Below, piece after piece: positions 25,064-34,882 of a stretch of DNA of 64,000 nucleotides; position 1 is the first letter of the stretch, and the number at the start of each line of letters is the position of its first letter. Source of the DNA: Pediococcus acidilactici DSM 20284 (GTDB lineage: Bacteria; Bacillota; Bacilli; Lactobacillales; Lactobacillaceae); assembly GCF_000146325.1 (NCBI RefSeq), contig NZ_GL397067.1, positions 1,634,860-1,698,859 of the forward strand, written 5' to 3'. Position numbers and translations under genes: made by a program. The notes beneath the pieces were generated by a model, which saw nothing but the letters and a program-made list of their open reading frames with translations, was not told the origin of the DNA and searched no databases.

Positions 25064-25101
25064 ACAGCCAGTTTTTCGTTGCCGAAAAGCTGGCTATTTT
25101 T
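25064..25101 (+). terminator. Riboswitch expression-platform terminator
   Basis: AGCCAGTTTTTCG-TTGC-CGAAAAGCTGGCT stem followed by ATTTTTCT, positioned directly after the TPP aptamer and before ykoE. Confidence 0.85.
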
Positions 25102-25155
25102 CTGGCTTCTTGTTTCTAAGTAAATTTATTAATTTACTGAGGAGGTTTTTTAGTT

Positions 25156-25731
25156 ATGAATACTAAAAAAGCAAACTGGAATTACTCGTTACGAGACGTA
25201 GTCTTTATTGTGTTAATCGCGATTTTTTGTGGGGTGATCTTTTTCGCCACTAATTTATCGTATAGTTTTCTAACGGCGGGGTTGGCCGCAATTGGCCTCG
25301 GTCCGCTAGCTAACGACCTGTTACTTGGCCTATGGATGATTGCCGGGCCTTTAGGCATCATGCTCACCCGCAAAATTGGATCCAGTATCATCGCGGAAAC
25401 TCTGGGAGGTCTGGTTGAAATGCTCCTAGGCGGTCAGTTTGGCGCTGGTGCAATTCTTTCCGGGCTCATTCAAGGAATTGGGAGCGAGCTTGGTTTCACC
25501 TTCACTGGCTACCGCCATTACGACAAACTGGCCTTATTTTTGTCGACCGTCACTAGCACCATCATTACCTTCGGCTGGAGCCTTGCCCAAGAAGGCTATG
25601 CCGCTTACCGTCCCAGCTTTCTAATCGTTTTGTTTATCGCTCGGTTTATTTCAATTAGTTTCTTCTGTGGCGTTTTAGTTGCCTGGATCAACCGGCTGGT
25701 AGAGCGTTCGGGCATTATGCGGCGGAAGTAG
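25156..25731 (+). CDS. ykoE: Thiamine-precursor ECF transporter, substrate-binding membrane subunit YkoE
   Basis: A 191-residue membrane protein with five or six helices. It has the YkoE pattern: SLRDVVFIVLIAIFCGVIFF, LLLGLWMIAGPLG, and a conserved ETLGGLVEMLLGGQFG segment. YkoE is the specificity component of the YkoEDC uptake system, thought to import hydroxymethylpyrimidine or thiamine. Start ATG with GAGGAGG-like TGAGGAGG upstream. First gene of a three-gene operon under the TPP riboswitch. Substrate assignment rests on the family and the riboswitch. Confidence 0.9.
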   Translation: MNTKKANWNYSLRDVVFIVLIAIFCGVIFFATNLSYSFLTAGLAAIGLGPLANDLLLGLWMIAGPLGIMLTRKIGSSIIAETLGGLVEMLLGGQFGAGAILSGLIQGIGSELGFTFTGYRHYDKLALFLSTVTSTIITFGWSLAQEGYAAYRPSFLIVLFIARFISISFFCGVLVAWINRLVERSGIMRRK

Positions 25732-25741
25732 GCATCCAATT

Positions 25742-27169
25742 ATGGAAAAAGTCACAATTAACAATTTAACTTTCAAATATCGGCAGGCAACTCAGCCGAT
25801 TCTCAAACAACTTAACTTTCACCTAACGGCTGGTAGTTTCAACGTTTTGTACGGTCCGTCTGGTGGTGGAAAATCTACCCTGCTACGGATTATCGCGGGA
25901 CTGTACCCTCACTTTGCGGGGACAATTATCCAAGGAACCGTCAAACTGGAAGAAAAGGACGTTACCACCTGGCAACCCGCGGAGCTGACCCAAAAATTGG
26001 CGTTGCTCTTTCAAAATCCACGAGAACAATTTGCCATGGACCAAGTCGAAAAGGAATTCATCTTCACCTTGGAAAACCTGGCTATTCCCGCTGATGAAAT
26101 TGACGATTTAATTACCCAAGCGCTTAGTCAAGTGGGGATTGCTCACTTGCGTCACCGGCAACTCGCCACCCTTTCTGGCGGAGAACTGCAAAAAGTCGCC
26201 CTCGCGATTACTCTGGCAACCGGCAGTGACTTAATTTTACTTGATGAGCCATTTGCCAACGTTGACCTAAAATCTCGCAAAGCCCTCATCAAGCTTTTAA
26301 AAAAGCTGCAGGCACAAGAAGGCAAGACGATTTTAATTGCCGACCACGATCTCAACGACTATGCGGAAATTTGCGATCACTTATATCAGTTTGATCACCA
26401 ACAAGTTAGCTTAATTACCGATCCACAACCGATTTTTGCGCGTTACCAGTTAACCACCCGCACGGCGTTCCCGATTCCTAACGCAAACGCCGCTGCAATC
26501 CTAAAGTTACAAGATTTTGGGATTGAAAACGGGGGCCGGTATCTACTTCAGGCCGTCCAAACGTCCTTTCCCAAGCAACACTTAATTTTGCTTACTGGTG
26601 AAAACGGCTCGGGAAAGTCGACGTTATTCGAAGCAATTGCCCGACTTCATCCCTATCAGGGCAAACTTTTTTACGATAATCGGCCGCTTTCTCAGTTCAA
26701 CGCGCGAACTTGGGCGAAAACTGCTACGGTGGTCTTTCAAGATTCTGAAATGCAATTTCTTAAAATGACCGTTACAGAAGAAATCGACCTAAGCTTACAG
26801 CACGCCCGCGAACCCCAATATTGGACTGCCGACCGTATTCAAGACTGGCTGGAACGTCTTAATTTAGCGGGGTTACAAGATCAGATTGTTTATCAACTTT
26901 CGGGCGGGCAAAAGAAAAAGCTCCAAATCTTAACCATGTTAATTTTAGGCAACCCGCTCGTTTTACTTGATGAACCCTTGGCCGGCTTGGACTTAGCTTC
27001 CGTAAGGGTGGTTATGCAATTAATTCAAAAAGCTGCCCAAGTACAAAAACAAACCATCGTGATGATCAGTCACCAATTGACGGGCCTACCAGAATTTTTT
27101 GACTATCACTTGGCACTGACCGATCACCAGCTTATTTATCAGGAGGAGCTAAATGGATTCATCAGTTAA
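25742..27169 (+). CDS. ykoD: Double-domain ECF/ABC ATPase YkoD
   Basis: A 475-residue fusion of two ABC ATPase domains. Domain 1 has Walker A YGPSGGGKSTLL (about 39), signature LSGGELQKVA and Walker B LILLDEPFANVD. Domain 2 has TGENGSGKSTLF (about 288), LSGGQKKKLQ and LVLLDEPLAGLD. In YkoEDC the two halves take the place of separate EcfA1/EcfA2 subunits. It starts 10 bases after ykoE, and its 3' end overlaps the start of ykoC by 17 bases. Confidence 0.92.
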   Translation: MEKVTINNLTFKYRQATQPILKQLNFHLTAGSFNVLYGPSGGGKSTLLRIIAGLYPHFAGTIIQGTVKLEEKDVTTWQPAELTQKLALLFQNPREQFAMDQVEKEFIFTLENLAIPADEIDDLITQALSQVGIAHLRHRQLATLSGGELQKVALAITLATGSDLILLDEPFANVDLKSRKALIKLLKKLQAQEGKTILIADHDLNDYAEICDHLYQFDHQQVSLITDPQPIFARYQLTTRTAFPIPNANAAAILKLQDFGIENGGRYLLQAVQTSFPKQHLILLTGENGSGKSTLFEAIARLHPYQGKLFYDNRPLSQFNARTWAKTATVVFQDSEMQFLKMTVTEEIDLSLQHAREPQYWTADRIQDWLERLNLAGLQDQIVYQLSGGQKKKLQILTMLILGNPLVLLDEPLAGLDLASVRVVMQLIQKAAQVQKQTIVMISHQLTGLPEFFDYHLALTDHQLIYQEELNGFIS

Positions 27170-27806
27170 ATTCATTTTAATTCTGGCAATTAGTTTTGAA
27201 ATTGCCTTTGTTAAAAGTGTTCCTATTAACCTAGTGATCATCATCGGCGGGTTAGCCTACCTGCTTTGGAAACGAATTGCGGTGCGCAAACTGGGACTGC
27301 TTTTGGTAATCCCGCTGCTTCCTGCCGTAGCAACTTGGATTTCGTTTTATTTAAACGGGACCGGCAACGCGGTGCGGACCGCTTGGATAATGGCTACCCG
27401 GGTTTACGCCTACATTGTTTTGGGTGGGGCATTTTCTTTTACCGCGACCGTCGAAAGTCTGCTAGGTTCCTTGGAACAAAATTGGCATTTGCCTACCAAA
27501 TTCGTTTACGGATCGTTAGGCGCCTTTTACTTCATCCCCCGAGTAAAGACGGCCGTTCAACAAATTAAAACCGCAGCCATGATGCGTGGTGAAGTTTTAC
27601 ACGTCTGGTCCCCCACAATCTTTTTTAAAGCGATTTTACTATCGCTGCGCTGGTCGGATAACTTGGCAATTGCCATGCATTCTCACGGCTTTAGCGAAAA
27701 TCAGACGCGCACCCACTACCAAACTTACGCCATTCCCCGATGGAACTGGGGCGTTGCCGTGGGAACTTTTTTAGCTTTACAAGTACTGGTTTGGTATTTT
27801 AGATAG
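27153..27806 (+). CDS. ykoC: ECF transporter transmembrane coupling protein YkoC
   Basis: A 217-residue EcfT-like protein with four to five membrane segments. The coupling-helix motif corresponds to MMRGEVLHVW near residue 145, and SHGFSENQTR follows later. It links the YkoE substrate binder to the YkoD ATPase. SD AGGAGG lies within the end of ykoD. Last gene of the riboswitch-controlled operon; a GTTGGGC/GCCCAAC hairpin and a dispersed hairpin element follow. Confidence 0.9.
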   Translation: MDSSVKFILILAISFEIAFVKSVPINLVIIIGGLAYLLWKRIAVRKLGLLLVIPLLPAVATWISFYLNGTGNAVRTAWIMATRVYAYIVLGGAFSFTATVESLLGSLEQNWHLPTKFVYGSLGAFYFIPRVKTAVQQIKTAAMMRGEVLHVWSPTIFFKAILLSLRWSDNLAIAMHSHGFSENQTRTHYQTYAIPRWNWGVAVGTFLALQVLVWYFR

Positions 27807-27845
27807 TAAATCAGGTGTTGGGCCTTTAATAAAGCCCAACGTACA

Positions 27846-27955
27846 CCAAAAATTAGTTTGTTCCGCTTAACCAAAAATTGACCATTATGCCAAATTCAAG
27901 CATAAATGGTCAATTTTTTAGTTAACGCTCATAATTCCTCGACTTTTGTTTCCCG
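27846..27955 (-). repeat. Dispersed hairpin element, copy D
   Basis: In reverse orientation: CAAAAGTCGAGG, then GAGCGTTAACT, then a stem AAAAATTGACCATT paired with AATGGTCAATTTTT around a TGCTTGAATTTGGCA loop (27873-27920). GGTTAAGCGGAAC follows. Outer CAAAAGT pairs with ACT.TTTTTG. It sits between converging ykoC and the rhodanese gene and has T-runs both ways. Confidence 0.75.
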
Positions 27956-27968
27956 CGCTTATTTTTAT

Positions 27969-28271
27969 CTAGTCTTTTTCTACTTTACCTGGCCAAGCTA
28001 ACATTCCGCCGGCCACGTTGGTTGCATCAAAGCCCTGGACTTCGAGTACCCCGCACGCGTTTGCTGAACGTCTTCCCGAACGGCAAATCACGTAGTATGG
28101 GGTCGCTGGGTCTAATTCGGCTAACCGGGTGGACAGTTGGCTTAAGGGAAAATTACGCGCCCCCGCCACGTGCCCAGCCGCAAATTCGTCTGGCTCCCGC
28201 ACGTCCAATAAAACGGCGGTAGTTAGCGGATACTTTTGGTAAAAATCTTCCATTGCAATTGTTTTAACCAT
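27969..28271 (-). CDS. Rhodanese-like domain protein
   Basis: A single-domain rhodanese of 100 residues. The domain has VLLDVREPDEFAAGHVAGA and the active-site loop CRSGRRS with the catalytic Cys at about residue 64, and ends GGMLAWPG. It can carry a persulfide and may transfer sulfur to cyanide or cellular acceptors; the partner is unknown. Not adjacent to the suf genes. GAGGAG lies upstream of the ATG, slightly distant. Confidence 0.85.
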   Translation of the reverse strand: MVKTIAMEDFYQKYPLTTAVLLDVREPDEFAAGHVAGARNFPLSQLSTRLAELDPATPYYVICRSGRRSANACGVLEVQGFDATNVAGGMLAWPGKVEKD

Positions 28272-28403
28272 TGCTTAACGCTCCTCATGTTAGTTTAAAT
28301 TGTATATTGACCATGATAGCATTCCCTTTTCTAACTGAATAGTGATTGCCTATTTAGCTAATCGTGCTACCATTACAGTAAAAATCAATTGGAGGACAAG
28401 CAC

Positions 28404-29783
28404 ATGTTGAAAACTTGCACCACTATTTTAGTCGGTAAAAACGCTAGCCTGACGGGTTCCACCCTCATTGCCCGTAACGAAGACGGTGCCGATGATTCTA
28501 ATGCCCAACGGTTCGTGGTCGTTAACCCCGAAGATCAGCCTCAACCCTATCATTCTGTCCATAGTGGTTTAACGATTCCCCTTCCCGACAATCCGCTCCG
28601 CTACACCGCCACGCCCGATGCCGATCCCACATATGGCATTTGGGGTGCTGGCGGCATCAACAGTAAAAACACGGCGATGACCGCTACCGAAACCATTACT
28701 ACTAACGCCCGGGTACTTAGCGTGGATCCGTTAGTCGAAAAGGGACTTGGCGAAGAGGATTTTCTTACGCTAGTTTTGCCGTACATCGAGTCCGCCAAGG
28801 CGGGCGTCTTGCGCTTAGGTAAACTTTTAGAAGAATACGGTACTTACGAATCCAACGGAATTGCCTTCGCCGATCGCGAAGAAATTTGGTATATGGAAAC
28901 CATCGGAGGCCATCACTGGGCTGCAATTCGAATTCCCGACGATGCCTATGCAATTGCGCCGAACCGCTGGAACATCACCGATTTCGACTTTAATTCAGCT
29001 GATTGCCTAGCCTCTGCGGATCTCCCGGAATTCATTGCCAAAAATCAACTTAATCCGGATCACGAAGGCCTTAATTTACGACACATTTTTGGTAGTGCCA
29101 CGATTAAAGACCGGTACTACAATAACCCCCGGGCTTGGTACGTCCACCAATTTTTGGATGATAATTTTGTTAGGGAGCCTACCGACCAGGATTTACCTTT
29201 CATTAATCACGCAACCAAGAAAATTTCTGTGGAAGATTTGAAGTTCCTTTTGAGCTCACACTATCAAGAAACACCCTACGACCCTTATGGCGAAACTGTG
29301 TCCGAGAAACATTTTCGGCCAATCGGCATCAATCGCAATCTAGAAACTCACATTCTAGAGTTACGCAACCAAGTTCCCGATGAAATCGCGGGAATTCATT
29401 GGCTGGCCTTTGGTCCCAACACGTTTAACGCCATGGTGCCATTTTATAGTAACGTCACGGATACTCCGGCTTGCTATCGCGATACCCCCACGGTAGTGAA
29501 TACCAACTACATGTACTGGATTAGCCGGGTGCTTGCCTTAATTGGGGACGGAAATTTTGCCCTCTACCAAGATTTACAAGACAACTTTGCCCAAACGGTA
29601 CTTCAAAACGTGCTAAGAATGCAAAAAGAAACGGATTGCCAAGCGACCCCCACGGAAAAAACTTTAACGTCCGCTAACCAGGCAATGGCCGATTTCATCT
29701 TAGCCCAGGCTACTAAACTGCTTAACGATGCAATCAACCTCGGTTCCCGCAATATGAAGCTGCGGTTTTCGTTGGGGGATTAA
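28404..29783 (+). CDS. C69-family dipeptidase (PepD type)
   Basis: A 459-residue Ntn-hydrolase dipeptidase typical of lactobacilli, hydrolysing a broad range of dipeptides in the cytoplasm. Cys5 in MLKTCTTILVGK is the likely nucleophile, close to the N-terminus as in PepD/PepDA. Further conserved blocks are LIARNEDGADDSNAQRF, GINSKNTAMTATETITTN, SNGIAFADREEIWYMETIGG and WLAFGPNTFNAMVPFYSN. GGAGG lies eight bases before the ATG at 28404. The TTG at 28389 precedes the SD and is excluded. Single-gene unit with a strong terminator. Confidence 0.9.
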   Translation: MLKTCTTILVGKNASLTGSTLIARNEDGADDSNAQRFVVVNPEDQPQPYHSVHSGLTIPLPDNPLRYTATPDADPTYGIWGAGGINSKNTAMTATETITTNARVLSVDPLVEKGLGEEDFLTLVLPYIESAKAGVLRLGKLLEEYGTYESNGIAFADREEIWYMETIGGHHWAAIRIPDDAYAIAPNRWNITDFDFNSADCLASADLPEFIAKNQLNPDHEGLNLRHIFGSATIKDRYYNNPRAWYVHQFLDDNFVREPTDQDLPFINHATKKISVEDLKFLLSSHYQETPYDPYGETVSEKHFRPIGINRNLETHILELRNQVPDEIAGIHWLAFGPNTFNAMVPFYSNVTDTPACYRDTPTVVNTNYMYWISRVLALIGDGNFALYQDLQDNFAQTVLQNVLRMQKETDCQATPTEKTLTSANQAMADFILAQATKLLNDAINLGSRNMKLRFSLGD

Positions 29784-29811
29784 AGTGCCCTCGTGATGCA
29801 GCCACTAAATA

Positions 29812-29862
29812 TTAAAAAAAGCCTTGAATCCGTCATCGTCTGACTAAATTCAAGGCTTTTTG
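29812..29862. terminator. Terminator between pepD and asnS
   Basis: AAAAAGCCTTGAAT...ATTCAAGGCTTTTT stem between converging genes. Confidence 0.85.
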
Positions 29863-29882
29863 CTTACTATTAACGTTTCAAA

Positions 29883-31274
29883 TTAGAAGCTGGCGTTACC
29901 CGGGGTCCGTGGGAATGGGATGACGTCGCGGATGTTTTCCACACCAGTAACGTACATCAATAATCTTTCGAAACCAATTCCAAATCCGGAGTGTTCCGTT
30001 TCCCCATATTTTCTTAATTCAAGGTACCACTTGTATTCTTCAGGATCCAAGTTAAATTCCTTAATCTTTTCGTTCAACTTAGCTAGTCGTTCTTCACGTT
30101 GGCTACCACCAATCAATTCGCCAATGCCAGGTACTAATAAGTCCACTGCGGCAACCGTCTTGTGGTCTTCGTTTTCCCGCATGTAGAAGGCTTTGATGTC
30201 CCGAGGGTAATCCGTGATGAACACTGGTTTTTGGTAAACTTTTTCGCTCAAGTATCTTTCGTGTTCAGTTTGGAGATCAATTCCCCATTCAACTTTGTTT
30301 TCGAATTCTTGGTCAGCAGCTAACAACTTGTCGATTGCTTCCGTATAAGTAATCTGGGCAAAATCGGCGTCGCGAGTTGCTTCCAAACGGGCCCGTAATT
30401 CTTGGTCCACGTTTTGGTTCAAGAAGTCGATTTCATCAGAAGCATTTTCCAAGAGGTAGTTGATCACGTACTTCAACATGTCTTCGGAAACGTTAATTAC
30501 GTCTTGCAAGTTAGCAAACGCCATTTCTGGTTCAACCATCCAGAATTCAGCGGCATGCCGCGTAGTGTGTGAATCTTCCGCGCGGAAAGCCGGACCAAAA
30601 GTATAAACATCCCGGAAAGCCAACGCAAATGCTTCCGCGTTCAATTGACCACTAACCGTTAAGTTAGTTGGTTGCTTAAAGAAGTCCTTAGTAGAATCAA
30701 CCTTGCCTTCTTCGTTCTTTGGAACGTTGTTAAGGTCTAAAGTAGTCACCTTAAACATTTCACCGGCACCTTCCGTATCACTAGAAGTAATCAACGGAGT
30801 GTTAACGTAGACAAAGTTATTCTTTTGGAGGAATTCGTGGATGGCAAAGGCTGCCAACGAACGAATCCGGAAAACTGCGTAGAAAGTATTGGTCCGCGGA
30901 CGCAAATGTGCTTGTTCACGTAAGAATTCTGGTGTGTGGTGTTTCTTTTGAAGTGGGTAGTCACTGTCTGAGTTACCTAAAACTTCAATTTCAGTTGCGT
31001 GAATTTCAAACGGTTGCTTAGCTTTCGGAGTGTCCACTACCGTTCCGACTACTTTTAAGGTAGTGTAAATGGGAGCTTTCTTAATTTCTTCGTAGTTTTC
31101 CAACCCATTTTCCATGATTACCTGCACATTTTTAATGCAGGAACCGTCGTTAATTTCCAAAAAGCTAATTTTCTTGGAAGAACGGAGCGTCTTTAGCCAA
31201 CCCGTTACTTCTACTGATACATCTTCATCATGCGTTGCTTGCGCATAAAGTGATTTAACCAACGTATTTTCCAT
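29883..31274 (-). CDS. asnS: Asparaginyl-tRNA synthetase
   Basis: A 463-residue class IIb aminoacyl-tRNA synthetase. The N-terminal OB-fold anticodon domain is near [19 protein letters not shown], motif 2 is around [15 protein letters not shown], and motif 3 is [15 protein letters not shown]. It charges tRNA-Asn. The ATG at 31274 has GGAGGG nine bases upstream. The frame extends 18 codons further upstream, through the leader, and this is rejected. A T-box leader with a terminator immediately precedes the gene. Confidence 0.95.
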   Translation of the reverse strand: MENTLVKSLYAQATHDEDVSVEVTGWLKTLRSSKKISFLEINDGSCIKNVQVIMENGLENYEEIKKAPIYTTLKVVGTVVDTPKAKQPFEIHATEIEVLGNSDSDYPLQKKHHTPEFLREQAHLRPRTNTFYAVFRIRSLAAFAIHEFLQKNNFVYVNTPLITSSDTEGAGEMFKVTTLDLNNVPKNEEGKVDSTKDFFKQPTNLTVSGQLNAEAFALAFRDVYTFGPAFRAEDSHTTRHAAEFWMVEPEMAFANLQDVINVSEDMLKYVINYLLENASDEIDFLNQNVDQELRARLEATRDADFAQITYTEAIDKLLAADQEFENKVEWGIDLQTEHERYLSEKVYQKPVFITDYPRDIKAFYMRENEDHKTVAAVDLLVPGIGELIGGSQREERLAKLNEKIKEFNLDPEEYKWYLELRKYGETEHSGFGIGFERLLMYVTGVENIRDVIPFPRTPGNASF

Positions 31275-31311
31275 TAAAAATCCCTCCATTATCTTCGTAA
31301 AAAGTCCGCCA

Positions 31312-31545
31312 ATAAAAAAGTCTTCCATCCCGTAACAGGGACGAAAGACTTCGCGGTACCACCCAAAATTCGTTTAAAAATAAACATCTCTAAAAGCACA
31401 TCTAAAATATGCTCTCCAAACGATAACGTATCGGTCACGTCTAGACTTACTGGACGCTTAATCGTTCAGCCTAGAAACAAAGAAGATGTTTTTCTTAAAA
31501 GAATAACTTCTTGAGCTTCCACCATCCTCAATTCGCTTTAAGTTA
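31312..31545 (-). ncRNA. T-box leader of asnS
   Basis: The minus strand carries the T-box core TGGGTGGTACCGCG (31352-31365). It overlaps a terminator stem AAGTCTT...AAGACTT with a T-run (31312-31351). A stem I-like region (AGCGAATTGAGGATGGTGG) and a GACCGATACGTTATCG stem lie upstream. Uncharged tRNA-Asn should stabilise the antiterminator. I could not place the AAC specifier with certainty, as several AAC triplets occur. Confidence 0.93.
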
Positions 31546-31709
31546 CGGGCTTAAAATACTTGTTCTTCTTACGGTTTTTGATTATATTCAATTAGCTAGC
31601 TTCAAGATTAGCATAGAAAATTATTTTTGTAAATTGGGATTTCGTTGTTTTCACGCCTTTAGTATGCTATTCTATGCTCAAATATTTTCCCGAAACGGAG
31701 TATTATATT

Positions 31710-31943
31710 ATGGTTAGTTTCGTATTGCTTTTGGCGATCTGTCTCATCCTGGCGACCGTTTACGTAACCTGGCTTAAAAATGACCGAAATCTCCACCTCG
31801 ATTGGCATTCGCCACTTTTAATCCCCAAAGTATTTGGCTTTGGGGTGACCTTTAACCCGAATAATTTCTTTGGATTAAGCATGATTATCATCATTATTTT
31901 GTTAATTTTATTGCCTTTAATCCAATCACTCCACCTTTTTTAA
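31710..31943 (+). CDS. Small two-helix membrane protein, DUF5808-like
   Basis: A 77-residue protein with hydrophobic segments at about residues 3-20 and 54-75. The intervening loop LIPKVFGFGVTFNPNNFFG resembles the DUF5808 signature (IPKRFGFGWTLNF.NP). Its function is unknown; the domain is often found in membrane proteins of Firmicutes. Start ATG at 31710 with ACGGAG upstream; an ATG at 31674 is in frame but lacks an SD. It diverges from asnS. Confidence 0.65.
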   Translation: MVSFVLLLAICLILATVYVTWLKNDRNLHLDWHSPLLIPKVFGFGVTFNPNNFFGLSMIIIIILLILLPLIQSLHLF

Positions 31944-31950
31944 AACTCGT

Positions 31951-31992
31951 CGACCCTATAAAATCCAGTTTGCTTTTATAGGGTTATTTTGT
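31951..31992 (+). terminator. Terminator after the DUF5808-like gene
   Basis: CCTATAAAA...TTTTATAGG stem followed by GTTATTTTGT. Confidence 0.7.
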
Positions 31993-32042
31993 CTTTGTGT
32001 ATCGCGACAATCCCCCAAAATATTAAGCTACGCATAAGGTAA

Positions 32043-32936
<894 letters not shown>

Positions 32937-32954
32937 TTAAAATAGGTATTAAAA

Positions 32955-32996
32955 TAACAGCACTGAGAGTTCGCAAACTTCTCAGTGCTGTTTTGG
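32955..32996 (+). terminator. Terminator after the glucose dehydrogenase-like gene
   Basis: AACAGCACTGAGA...TCTCAGTGCTGTT stem followed by TTGG. Confidence 0.75.
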
Positions 32997-33009
32997 TGAC
33001 GACTTTTTT

Positions 33010-33100
33010 AAGGACCCAAAATCGGTAGTTACGCCCAATTTAGGCACAACTACCGATTTGGGGTTAGTGCTCGCAAGCCGCCCGAATTTTCCCACGTCCA
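33010..33100 (-). repeat. Dispersed hairpin element, copy E
   Basis: In reverse orientation: GGGCGGCTTGCGAGCACTAAC, then a stem AAATCGGTAGTT paired with AACTACCGATTT around the conserved loop GTGCCTAAATTGGGCGT (33016-33063). It lies between the converging SDR and padR genes. Confidence 0.72.
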
Positions 33101-33125
33101 CCTACTTGTAAACCTGTTTTTCGGA

Positions 33126-33650
33126 TTATTCGATGTGCTTTTTTAGCCAGGCTAAATGGGATGCTTCCCTTTCAACCGCCCGGGACAAAATTAAGTAATG
33201 TCCGTAATTTTCCTCAATCGCGGATGGTTCTTCAAACAGTAATTTTTGCCGTTGCTTTAAGTGAGCCACTTTTTGTTCGTGAAGATCCGCCGCCTGTTTT
33301 AAAATTTGCTGTAAAAGGGGATCATGTCGGTCAGCGATAAAGTACATTTTAAGTGACGTCAGTTCATCATTTTTGGCCGTAATCGGGGTAGCGAGCCATT
33401 CCCGCAAATCCGTTTGGCCCTTCGGAGTTATTGCGTAGTTAATGACTTTCCGATTTTGTTCATCGTCAACCACTTCAATTTGGCCTTCGTCCGTCATTCG
33501 TTGTAATTCAGGATACAATTGGCTGTGTGAAACCGTCCAGAACTCGCTAATTTCGTTCTTAAATTCCGCAATCATATCTTTTCCAGACATAACCCCATTC
33601 TTATTTAACAATCCTAAAACAATGTACGGTAAAACTCGTGGTCGTGGCAT
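33126..33650 (-). CDS. padR: PadR family repressor of phenolic acid decarboxylase
   Basis: A 174-residue PadR regulator. The winged HTH covers residues 1-80 (VLPYIVLGLLNKNGVMSGKD, HSQLYPELQRM, RKVINYAITPKG), followed by the long helical dimerisation region typical of the phenolic-acid-sensing subgroup. It represses padC until p-coumaric, ferulic or caffeic acid relieves binding. It lies 21 bases downstream of padC on the same strand, so it is probably co-transcribed with and autoregulated through the padC promoter. Confidence 0.9.
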   Translation of the reverse strand: MPRPRVLPYIVLGLLNKNGVMSGKDMIAEFKNEISEFWTVSHSQLYPELQRMTDEGQIEVVDDEQNRKVINYAITPKGQTDLREWLATPITAKNDELTSLKMYFIADRHDPLLQQILKQAADLHEQKVAHLKQRQKLLFEEPSAIEENYGHYLILSRAVEREASHLAWLKKHIE

Positions 33651-33671
33651 GCGAACTCCTCCAAAAATTAA

Positions 33672-34208
33672 TTACTTGTTAATTCGCTTGTAGTTTTCAT
33701 CAAAATACTTTCCGTTGCGAATGTCGCTGGTAATGCCATCGTATGGTTCTTCAGAAATAACATCTTCGTTATTTTGTCCAGCATCACCCATGTAACTAAT
33801 TTTAGCAAATTCTGGAACAACTAGTTTAGGATAAGTTTCATATTTTTCACGAGATTCTTCCATTAAATCAATGTGTTCATTTTGGAAAGTAACCGTGATT
33901 TCAGGATGTTCTTCAACCCACTTAGGGAAGAAAATGGTTCCGTGTAACTTACCTTCGTTTGGCATGAAGTCTAACGCCACGTCCGTTCCAGTTGGTTCCG
34001 TCCAAGTAATCTTGTAAACACCTTCCGTCAACATTACGATGTCGGCTTCTTGGTCCTTAACCCAACGACCGGCAACCATTCCCCCATGAATTCGATAATC
34101 TACCGTATGGTCATTTTTAGCGTACCATTCATATTCCCAACCATTATCGTATGTGTAAATAAAGTGCGTTCCTAAAAAGTCTTCTAAAGTTTTAAATTGT
34201 TTTTCCAT
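33672..34208 (-). CDS. padC: Phenolic acid decarboxylase
   Basis: A 178-residue beta-barrel enzyme that decarboxylates p-coumaric, caffeic and ferulic acids to vinylphenols without cofactor. Family features are the N-terminal [19 protein letters not shown] with the substrate-binding tyrosines, [13 protein letters not shown] with the catalytic Arg, and [16 protein letters not shown] with the catalytic Glu. Such enzymes detoxify plant phenolics in plant-associated lactobacilli. GCAGGTGAAG lies upstream of the ATG. It is the first gene of the padC-padR unit behind a double operator. Confidence 0.95.
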   Translation of the reverse strand: MEKQFKTLEDFLGTHFIYTYDNGWEYEWYAKNDHTVDYRIHGGMVAGRWVKDQEADIVMLTEGVYKITWTEPTGTDVALDFMPNEGKLHGTIFFPKWVEEHPEITVTFQNEHIDLMEESREKYETYPKLVVPEFAKISYMGDAGQNNEDVISEEPYDGITSDIRNGKYFDENYKRINK

Positions 34209-34234
34209 TATTACTTCACCTGCTTTTGAATGTT

Positions 34235-34285
34235 ATGTCGTTATCGACAAAAGTAATTATATGACGTTATCGACATAAAAGTCAA
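34235..34285 (-). promoter_or_regulatory. padC promoter with two PadR operators
   Basis: On the minus strand, -35 TTGACT (34280-34285) and -10 TATAAT (34256-34261) are separated by 18 bases. ATGTCGATAACGTCAT (34261-34276) fills the spacer and TGTCGATAACGACAT (34235-34249) covers the start of transcription. Both are near-perfect dyads of the ATGT-N8-ACAT kind bound by PadR. Confidence 0.85.
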
Positions 34286-34361
34286 CAATGGATTTCCTAA
34301 AAATTTAGCTAGCTCACCCTCAAGGGTTTCTTTAAGGTATGCATGACATCTTTCAAAAATA

Positions 34362-34402
34362 AAATAGGACCCTCAGCTAATTACTGAAAGTCCCTATTTT
34401 TA
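34362..34402. terminator. Terminator after the PTS operon
   Basis: AAAATAGG.AC..CAG...CTGA.G.TCCTATTTT stem with T-runs on both strands, about 57 bases beyond the EIIA stop. Confidence 0.7.
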
Positions 34403-34458
34403 ATTAGTAACCATACTATTCGACATTAAACTATTACTTCAATTTCAGAGGAGTGTTT

Positions 34459-34866
34459 TTAAAACTCCTCGTCACCTTGTGCAACCATGGTGTATTGGAA
34501 AATTCCTTTTTGGCCCGCGCTTAAAAGTTCCTTAACCAAATCAGCTTTATCGAATTGGGTCCGGTAAACAAATAGCTGTAACAACATTGGAATATTCGTC
34601 CCCGTAATGATTTTTAAATCAGGAAAATCTTTGGTCAACGTCACTAGCGTGTTAAACGGTGTGCCCCCCTTTAAATCAGTTAAGCAAATCGGAGATCCAT
34701 CTAATTCCGCAATTTCTTTTTTTAACTGGGCTTTGAAATCCGCTAAATCTTGCCCCATTTTGAAATCTACGGCCGCACATTTTTCTTGCTTACCACAAAT
34801 CATTTCAGCCGAATCCCGCATTGCGGTGGCTGATTTTCCATGCATGCATATTAATACTGATGTCAT
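34459..34866 (-). CDS. PTS system mannose-family EIIA component
   Basis: A 135-residue EIIA domain of the mannose/fructose/sorbose PTS family. The phosphorylated His is residue 9 in LICMHGKS; LTDLKGGTPFN near residue 62 is the other family hallmark. It relays phosphate from HPr to EIIB. It is the last gene of the operon, 16 bases after the second SIS gene, and is a separate polypeptide rather than a fusion with EIIB. Confidence 0.9.
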   Translation of the reverse strand: MTSVLICMHGKSATAMRDSAEMICGKQEKCAAVDFKMGQDLADFKAQLKKEIAELDGSPICLTDLKGGTPFNTLVTLTKDFPDLKIITGTNIPMLLQLFVYRTQFDKADLVKELLSAGQKGIFQYTMVAQGDEEF

Positions 34867-34882
34867 TAGTTGAGCTCCACTT

